Assembly (NCBI RefSeq): GCF_020509005.1
Contig: NC_063012.1
Span: forward strand, 3,844,001-3,908,000
Reading direction: 5' to 3'
DNA length: 64,000 nt
From: Fulvia fulva
Lineage: Eukaryota > Ascomycota > Dothideomycetes > Mycosphaerellales > Mycosphaerellaceae
The translations under genes were made by a program, and so were the position numbers. Shown here one piece after another: positions 58,176 to 64,000 of this stretch (positions are counted from its first letter, which is position 1; each line of letters begins with the position of its first letter). A model generated the notes under the pieces. That model worked only from the letters and a program-made list of their open reading frames with translations, was not told the origin of the DNA and did no database searches.

Positions 58176-58923
58176 CCTCTTCATGACCTGACACTTCGAC
58201 AATCGATGAAAAGTGGTGACAGCAGAGAATGAAGGTTGTTGTACAAGGCCAAAGTGACGTGCCATGAGACGGGAATGTATGTAACGGGGAGTTGAGATTG
58301 CGGCTGAGATGCTTGGCTGTTTCTGTTTCGAGATGCGACTTCCTTTTCTCGCCAGATATTACAAACAATCACTTCTCACCCCATCGCTGATATTCCACCT
58401 TTGGCATCAAGCTATCATGCTCATCGCTAGATACAGGACGCATGACTGCGGACGACATAATGGGATCCCAGATGATGCTAGCAACTCATGCTTCCACCCT
58501 TGAGTTAAACCATCTTCGCCGCGACTGACTGGTCCGCCCAAAGGTCATTCACATGGTTTGCCAGTCCGATCTTGGATCACCGGAGCATCTATACTGGTCT
58601 TGAAGGAAGAGGAAGCTTTGGCAACTAGACTGGACCTTTGGTTGCTACCGTGATTTGATTAGATCCCACACTTCAGCACTCTGCGCTCTCGCAGGCCCCC
58701 GGCGATTCAAAACGCGACCACGAAGTCTGGACACACCGTCATCCGCTCTCGTCGATATCTACAATGTACTACTACGTGCTCTGTGGACAAGCCTTCATCA
58801 ACCCTCCTGTCATGGCTCTAGGCTGCTGAGTACCCTCGACGTAGCTGAGAACGCTGTCCGCACAGCCGTCGGATAGAGGCTTACACCTCCACTTCGAGAC
58901 CTGTACCTTGGTCACCAGTACCT
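58176..58923. other. Intergenic between convergent genes
   Basis: 3' flanks of the permease and the small secreted-protein gene. ORFs up to 73 codons carry no features worth calling. Confidence 0.6.
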
Positions 58924-59249
58924 TCAGGAGCGGCACTGTGTTGATTCGAGTCAGCAGACGAAGTGAATCTTTCCATGCGCATTCACTCACGCAGAAGTCG
59001 GTGCCTTGTTTGCCATTCTCGGGCTCGCAAGGAGAGCCTGGCTCCAGCGTAGGATAGTTTGTTCCATCGGGGCACTGATAGCCCTTTAGTATTGCTCAAC
59101 TATTGGGAGTGCCATCAACTTACAAACCAGTGTACTGAGTATGGATCTCCTTCACACGAGCCCCTTCTGCCAGTTCTCACACAGGGCCTTGAGTCTTGAG
59201 CAACGATCGCGGTAGCTAGGAAAGCTACTATAGCAAGAATGGCGTGCAT
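58924..59249 (-). CDS. Small secreted cysteine-rich protein (effector-like candidate)
   Basis: Gene model from splice signals: exons 59249-59124, 59074-58991, 58935-58924, introns of 49 bp (GTAAGT...AATACTAAAGGG...TATCAG) and 55 bp (GTGAGT...CTGAC...AACACAG). The product is 73 residues. A hydrophobic signal peptide, MHAILAIVAFLATAIVA (about 17 residues), precedes a mature chain with six cysteines at 23, 32, 43, 58, 70 and 71. I recognise no family. It could be an apoplastic effector or antimicrobial-type peptide; this is inferred from size, signal and even cysteine count. The third exon is tiny (CRS-stop), the least secure part. The gene lies only about 0.4-0.7 kb from the retroelement border. 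Confidence 0.6.
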
Positions 59250-59299
59250 TGTGAATACGGTCCCACAGCCCACAGTCCCCTAATCATTGGAAAGCAGGT

Positions 59300-59312
59300 C
59301 TTCTTTATATGG
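59300..59312 (-). promoter_or_regulatory. TATA box of the small secreted-protein gene
   Basis: CCATATAAAG in minus sense lies about 55-60 bp upstream of the start codon at 59249, at a workable distance for a short 5' leader. Confidence 0.5.
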
Positions 59313-59686
59313 CCCCTTTGATCTCACGGCCGCGCGCAGCCCTCGGCGACTGGCCATGGGATTCACTCGTTGTCAGGTGCGACATAGTGCCGGCAGGATA
59401 CAACTTGCCTCTTTCGCGTAGCTTCTAACATCGGTGGCCAAGAAGGTAGAAACCAGGACCTCTCTACTATCAAGGCTGCATCGTCGGTCTTTGCAGGCCT
59501 CGCTCTGGTCTACACGCCGCTCGTCTTGCTTATCTTGCTTCCGGTGGAGATATGTCTGCCTAAGCTTACGATTTCGATTGCTAAGTTGACCTATTCCTAT
59601 TGCACCTGGGATGCCATTACTTTGCTACCGCGCGACAGAAGGTAGCTCCTCAGCTACTCGTGTCGCCCGCCCACCTCCGAAGAAGG
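59313..59686. other. Intergenic edge of gene island
   Basis: Normal-composition DNA without a supportable gene. RIP-type TA enrichment begins shortly after, at about 59.7 kb. Confidence 0.5.
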
Positions 59687-59975
59687 TGTTGTCCACCTCA
59701 ACGTAAATTACGTGCTTAACACGTACCTTAGCATCGCGCTCTTAATCTATTACAGCACTACTATATTATATTGGATTATTACGATATTAAATGTCACCAT
59801 ACCGGCGTACATTCACTTAAACCCGTAGGCACGTACCTAGACCCCGCGCCCGCTGACTAATCCGACTAGCGGCTTGGCGCCCGTATATAACTCTCGCGCC
59901 CTCCGCGCCTCTCTAAGATAGAACATCTATTCGACTTGTACCTTACCCGACTACGTACTTATACCTACTTATAAC
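59687..59975 (+). repeat. Possible LTR of RIP-mutated Gypsy element
   Basis: Begins TGTTGTCC, ends TATAACA, contains CCCGTATATAACTC resembling a TATA box and lies directly before a plus-strand gag remnant. No second copy is present, so this is a candidate only. Confidence 0.35.
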
Positions 59976-60149
59976 ACTTTAGATAGATTATTACTAACGT
60001 ATAGAGAGATATAAGAAGCTATATTCGGGAGATTATAGAGAAACCGTAATAGTATACGAGGAAGTACTAAGATTAGGTATCGTACTCGCTAAGTCGTACC
60101 TTAAAGTAGATTATAGCTAATATAGTAATAATAGCGAGATAGACCGGTA

Positions 60150-61394
60150 CCGGCGTACTAGGCGTAAGTATAGAGAATACTAATAGACGCGTTTATTACG
60201 CGTCCCTTAATAGATTATCCTTCTTTACCCTACTACCTAATCCGCCCGATAACGATAGCGTGAACCCGGCGACGTAGACTTTAGGACGTAACGAGGATAT
60301 CGTAAATAAGCTCCTCGACGAGAATAACTAGTACCGTAAGTAGTATAAGAAGGTATTCGACTAACTTAAGGCGATTAAGGAAGAGGAGGTCGAGATAGAG
60401 CTGAACTTAGCTAACCTATATAGGGCGGAGTTTATCGAGGATAAGACAGAAGATAAGGGTACTAAGGTACTAAGGAAGAGGAGGGTTACTATCGACAACT
60501 TCTAGGAAGCCTTCGACTCGTTAAACGGGTTAAATATAGACAAGTTCAAGAAGACGGTTAATAACTATCCCTAGTAGATCTATAAGATCCTCTATAATAT
60601 CGAGTCTAATTACCGACGTACGTATAAACTTAATACTACGCTCAATATAGCTAACCGTATTAACCTCCGTAAGGCGTAAGATACTAAGGACTAGATAGAC
60701 TAACTCGAGGATATAATCGATACGGAATAGGCGACTAGACAGTCCCTAGAAGAGGAGGTTACGTAACTAAAGGAGGAGATTGCTAAGCGCGATAATACTA
60801 TCGTTATCGACCTAGGCGAGCTTACGAGGGCTAAAGATATAAAGAAGGTATATTATACGTAGTATAAGGTAGCGGAGAGTAAGCTAGTAGGGACCGAGAC
60901 TAAGCTCGTAGTAGTCGAGAAGCGTATTACTAAGCTTAAGAAGTAAGAGAAGGACCGTAGCCGGTCTAAGGAAAAGTAAGACCTACTACCTTAGCGAACC
61001 GAGTCTAAAGAGTTACTAGAGCGTCGGTAGAATAGAGGTAAGCCTAATAAGAAGAAGTCGGGCCCGGATTTATCGGACTTATTAGACGACGAGGACGACG
61101 GTAATAAGGGCCGTAAGAATAGCTATAAGGACGGTAGTCGTAAGGGTAGGAAGAATCGCCTAAGTACCGACTTAGATAGTAACCCTATCTCCGTATATAC
61201 GACTTACGACGCCGATATAACTACTAGTATTAAGTCCTCTAACGAGCTAAAGGCCCCTACTAAGTTCGATCTAAAGAGCGACAATATAAAGTTCTAAGAG
61301 TAGTAGCGTACTACCGAAGCTAAGCTCTAAGCCTCTAAGTACTATACCGTAAAGAACCCCCTTTAGAACGTCTAGAGCTAGTTAAAGAACGGTA
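60150..61394 (+). pseudogene. RIP-mutated Gypsy gag (coiled-coil type)
   Basis: The plus strand reads DIVNKLLDEN, AFDSLNGLNIDKFKKTVNNY, IDTEQATRQSLEEEVTQLKE, a long coiled coil, an acidic/basic linker (GPDLSDLLDDEDDGNKGRK), then a gag-domain start (KFDLKSDNIKF, TEAKLQASKYYTVKN). Stops replace Q and W codons. It ends where a pogo terminal fragment begins. No protease or RT follows. Confidence 0.7.
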
Positions 61395-61497
61395 ACGTAC
61401 TTTACTACCGAGCGGGCTATACTACCGAGCGGGCTACTTTTACTAAGAACTATACTACTTCTATAGATATAGCTATATAACTACTATTATAGCTATT
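61395..61497 (+). mobile_element. pogo terminal fragment
   Basis: Starts with the same ACGTACTTTACTACCGAGCGGGC terminal repeat as the element at 40019, preceded by TA, and has the duplicated 17-bp unit TACTACCGAGCGGGCTA. It matches the 40-kb element's left end to about 61497 and then diverges. The other end is not found nearby. Confidence 0.75.
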
Positions 61498-61554
61498 AAA
61501 TAGGTATAGTATATATATATACGGAAGTTAGGACACGTAATAGGGAAGGAGGAA

Positions 61555-61738
61555 TGTAAGGGCGCGCGTACCATAGGGTCCGAATGAGATAGTTGTTGTT
61601 CTACGAAGCTACGAAAGAGGAGCGCGAGGCGCGGCGAAGTTATAAAGTAAAGCCAAGCCGCGCTAACCCGATGCAGAAGGTCCGCGGTTCAGCCGGGCCG
61701 ACGCAGCTACAGTGAGGGGTCGCGGGCTGCCCGTGACA
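61555..61738 (-). repeat. Candidate 3' LTR of unmutated Gypsy derivative
   Basis: In minus sense it starts TGTCACGGGC directly after a purine tract (GAGGGGGG, about 61742-61752) and ends CCCTTACA, i.e. TG...CA with a polypurine tract at the right place. The 184-bp length is short but acceptable. The 5' LTR would lie beyond the right edge of the window. Confidence 0.5.
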
Positions 61739-63918
61739 GTACCCCCCCTCCCAAAACACGCCTCAGTCCTCTGAGCGTTATTCACCTTGTGAGGCCACTT
61801 GCCTGTCGAGCTCCATAATCGCGCGAACGCCGAATCATCCTCTAGTGCCCTGTCGTCATCCGATAACATCGCATTCGCTCTATCAAGACTATCCTCGACC
61901 GGCTTCCTTCGAGAAACATGTTGCCTAGTTAGCTGGCTTGCCCCAGATCTAAGTCTGTCTTCGGCTCGCACTCGCGTATGATCCTTATGACCAAAGTTGG
62001 GTATCATTGCAGGCTCTGTAGGCTCCACTCGAGTATCGAATATGTGCGGAGCAGATTCTATTAGAGGCAAGGCTCGAGGCGACTCATTCGTGACGGTGTC
62101 TTTCGGAATGACCCTGATCGAGTTGAGCCCGAGTATCTCAGTGGCTGGTAGGGACCAGTCAGATGGAGCTGCGAAGCCTACAGGCGTAGACAACTCCGGC
62201 CGGTTATGGTGAAAGTCTGCAACAGCGGCGGCTGCGTGTTCAAGCATGTCCTCTGCAGGTTGCCAGGTCTCACCATCCTCTTCGTTCTGATATCCAGCCC
62301 ATTTCACCTTGTACCATGTATCTACTTTGCGCTTGTGCCCCTTCTTCACCTTGCCTGCCCGCTTACGGGTGTACATGTCAAGGATCTTTTCCACCTCGTA
62401 CATGTGCGTAGGTGCTGCCACTACATCGGCTGCTGCATCAGCCTCGGTGGTGTCAGGTTCGATAGTTATCGGTGGTGGCGGCGCCAGATGCTGCCCTTCA
62501 AGTGGTGGGAAATCGGGGTGGTCGGCTCGTTGTAGTAGTGAGGTGTGGAAGCAGTTATCAAGTCCTACTAGAGCGTCTGATAGTTTCAGTCGATAAGAGA
62601 GTCTGGCCGGCATAACTTCCGTGATCTGGTAAGGGCCGGCATATCTCCTGTCCAGCTTCTTAGATGGTCGAGTCGTGCGGATGTTCTTGGTGCTAAGATA
62701 CACCCAATCACCCACCTTGTAGTCTGGAGGAATGCTTCGGTGGCGGTTTGCTGCCTCTGCTTGGAGAGCTTGTGACATTCGCATATTCTCTTGAAGGTGT
62801 TTGTGAAGCTCGCAAATTCGACGCACAAAGGTTTCTGCTGATCGCGCGTCCAGTCGCTGGAGAGTGGTCAGTCCTCCCTCCTTTCCAGCGTTCAGGTCAA
62901 CTCGCTCTATGAACTCAGGGTTGTATCCTAAGGTGGCGTAGAACGGCGACACACCAGTAGTCTCAGACAGGTGATTGTTGATCGCGAACTGAGCAAGGCA
63001 CAGCCATTCTGCCCAGTCATCCTGTGCCTCGTTGGTGAACATGCGGAGATACTGTTCCATCGCCTGGTTAGTGCGTTCTGACTGTCCATCAGTTTCTGGG
63101 TGATACGAAGAACTCAGCTTGCGATTTGTGCGGAGCATCTTGCAGAGTTTCTTCCAGAAGGTAGCAACCCACTGCTTGCACAGGTTGTTGGCTTCCTTGT
63201 ATTTCTTCCCCAGCTCTTGCAACTTAGCTGGGTCGCAATCCTTCTTGCTCTTGAGATCTGCTGCCATTTTCTGTGTGACAAGCTCTTCACTTCGCAGCAT
63301 CTTGTAGATGCGGTCGTATTCGGTGTACAGCGTGGTGTACTGGGTGTTCTGGAGGTCGTTGGCTCGCTCCATTACATCGAGTTGTCTGCCCTTAGTAATT
63401 GCCGTGTTGACTGCTTGTAGCACGAAGTCGTGGGTGGTCTTCGGGTGTTGGGATGCAAGGGTCGTGAGGTTGTCTGGGGTGACATTCTGGTATTCGGATG
63501 CGAGAATGTGTTCTGCCTCGTCGAGTGATAGATACACCTCGTCTGGGTCGCCGCCTGGGTTCTCTTCGAGCTTGAACTCGAACAGTTCTGTAAAGTCAAT
63601 CTCACCACCTTCTTCTCGCTCGAAGGCCTTCTGGTAAGCTTTATCAATCTCTTGTTGTAGCGCGACACCGGTGTCTACTGTGACCCGCCGGTTGTCGTCC
63701 TGTGTCTGACTCTGAGGAAAAGAGGAGAGGTCGGGGAAAAGAGATGTGCGCTGCTTGCTTTTGCCCTTAGGCTTAGGTGGCGGTCGCATGCCGCCGTTCG
63801 CTGTTTGTGAAGTCATGTTGTCTGGGTTCGGGGGAGGCGTGACGGTGCCTGTATCCTGACTGTCTACGAGCGCGCGACCACCTGCTGATGGTGTCGCCGC
63901 GTTGCGTTCTCTAGGCAT
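61663..63918 (-). CDS. Gypsy-derived gag::integrase C-terminus::chromodomain fusion ORF
   Basis: An intact 751-codon frame from ATG 63918 with no RIP stops. Residues 1 to about 248 are Gypsy gag: a proline-rich basic N-terminus, then KAYQKAFEREEGGEIDFTEL and coiled-coil-like segments. At about residue 249 it switches to the late integrase core (FWKKLCKMLRTNRKLSSSYH, PETDGQSERTNQAMEQYLRM, FAINNHLSETTGVSPFYATL). It goes on to the integrase C-terminal domain (KVGDWVYLSTKNI, KLDRRYAGPYQITEV) and a chromodomain (YEVEKILD...YKVKWAGYQNEEDGETWQP, about 507-575). Protease, RT, RNase H and the first two integrase acidic residues are absent. The frame runs 75 nt into the LTR. It is best explained as a non-autonomous deletion derivative; whether it is expressed is unknown. 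Confidence 0.85.
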   Translation of the reverse strand: MPRERNAATPSAGGRALVDSQDTGTVTPPPNPDNMTSQTANGGMRPPPKPKGKSKQRTSLFPDLSSFPQSQTQDDNRRVTVDTGVALQQEIDKAYQKAFEREEGGEIDFTELFEFKLEENPGGDPDEVYLSLDEAEHILASEYQNVTPDNLTTLASQHPKTTHDFVLQAVNTAITKGRQLDVMERANDLQNTQYTTLYTEYDRIYKMLRSEELVTQKMAADLKSKKDCDPAKLQELGKKYKEANNLCKQWVATFWKKLCKMLRTNRKLSSSYHPETDGQSERTNQAMEQYLRMFTNEAQDDWAEWLCLAQFAINNHLSETTGVSPFYATLGYNPEFIERVDLNAGKEGGLTTLQRLDARSAETFVRRICELHKHLQENMRMSQALQAEAANRHRSIPPDYKVGDWVYLSTKNIRTTRPSKKLDRRYAGPYQITEVMPARLSYRLKLSDALVGLDNCFHTSLLQRADHPDFPPLEGQHLAPPPPITIEPDTTEADAAADVVAAPTHMYEVEKILDMYTRKRAGKVKKGHKRKVDTWYKVKWAGYQNEEDGETWQPAEDMLEHAAAAVADFHHNRPELSTPVGFAAPSDWSLPATEILGLNSIRVIPKDTVTNESPRALPLIESAPHIFDTRVEPTEPAMIPNFGHKDHTRVRAEDRLRSGASQLTRQHVSRRKPVEDSLDRANAMLSDDDRALEDDSAFARLWSSTGKWPHKVNNAQRTEACFGRGGTVTGSPRPLTVAASARLNRGPSASG

Positions 63919-64000
63919 CTGCGCGCTGTGCGCCTTACCGTGTTCTGTGTTCTGATGCGGCTCTGCGCGTTCTCGAGTTCTGCGGTTCTGTCTGTTCCTG
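63919..64000. other. Gypsy 5' untranslated region at window edge
   Basis: Unmutated sequence upstream of the fusion ORF; the 5' LTR and primer-binding site are presumably outside the window. Confidence 0.4.

Noticed and set aside
58936..58990. Alternative C-terminus AAPEGTGDQGTGLEVEV for the small secreted protein
   Set aside because: It would need a +1 frame at the acceptor that no visible GT-AG pair provides; the CRS-stop ending keeps frame.

Overview
The window comes from a filamentous ascomycete. Genes have short 46-106 bp introns with GT-AG ends and CTRAY-type branch points. The repeats carry saturating CpA-to-TpA and TpG-to-TpA changes with CpG left intact, which is the signature of repeat-induced point mutation (RIP). 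Gene content and repeat style would fit a Dothideomycete (Mycosphaerellales-like), but that placement is inference only.

Layout. 1-42.4 kb is a nested retrotransposon block. It holds Tad1-type LINE copies, LINE chimeras with a recurrent 1.08-kb 5' module, Ty3/Gypsy elements, one Ty1/Copia element and one pogo/Fot1 transposon. Most of it is RIP-destroyed, but two chimera copies (9708-12991 and 28369-30958) are essentially unmutated and one LINE (about 16449-21307) is only lightly hit. The clearest nest is a minus-strand Gypsy element (22.46-34.48 kb). Two chimeric LINEs inserted in its reverse transcriptase next to the YLDD-coding site, and a full-length LINE (34485-39478, 15-bp target duplication) inserted in its 5' part.

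About 43.2-59.3 kb is a gene island of normal composition: dipeptidyl aminopeptidase (dapB/STE13 type), a decayed F-box gene, RPS15, SPT2, ribosomal stalk protein P2, RPB7, a fungal rhodopsin-domain seven-TM protein, an APC-family amino-acid permease and, at the edge, a small secreted cysteine-rich protein. I rebuilt exon structures by hand from splice signals, reading-frame continuity and family conservation. They are housekeeping genes plus membrane and secreted proteins; no metabolic cluster is apparent.

59.6-64 kb returns to repeats: a RIP-mutated Gypsy gag, a pogo terminal fragment, and an unmutated Gypsy derivative whose 751-codon ORF fuses gag directly to the end of integrase plus a chromodomain.

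The most interesting signal is the chimeric LINE family. A 1.08-kb module with constant 5' and 3' ends is joined to LINE ORF2 at different positions in different copies. This is what template switching during target-primed reverse transcription would produce, and it resembles the MINE composite elements known from Magnaporthe.
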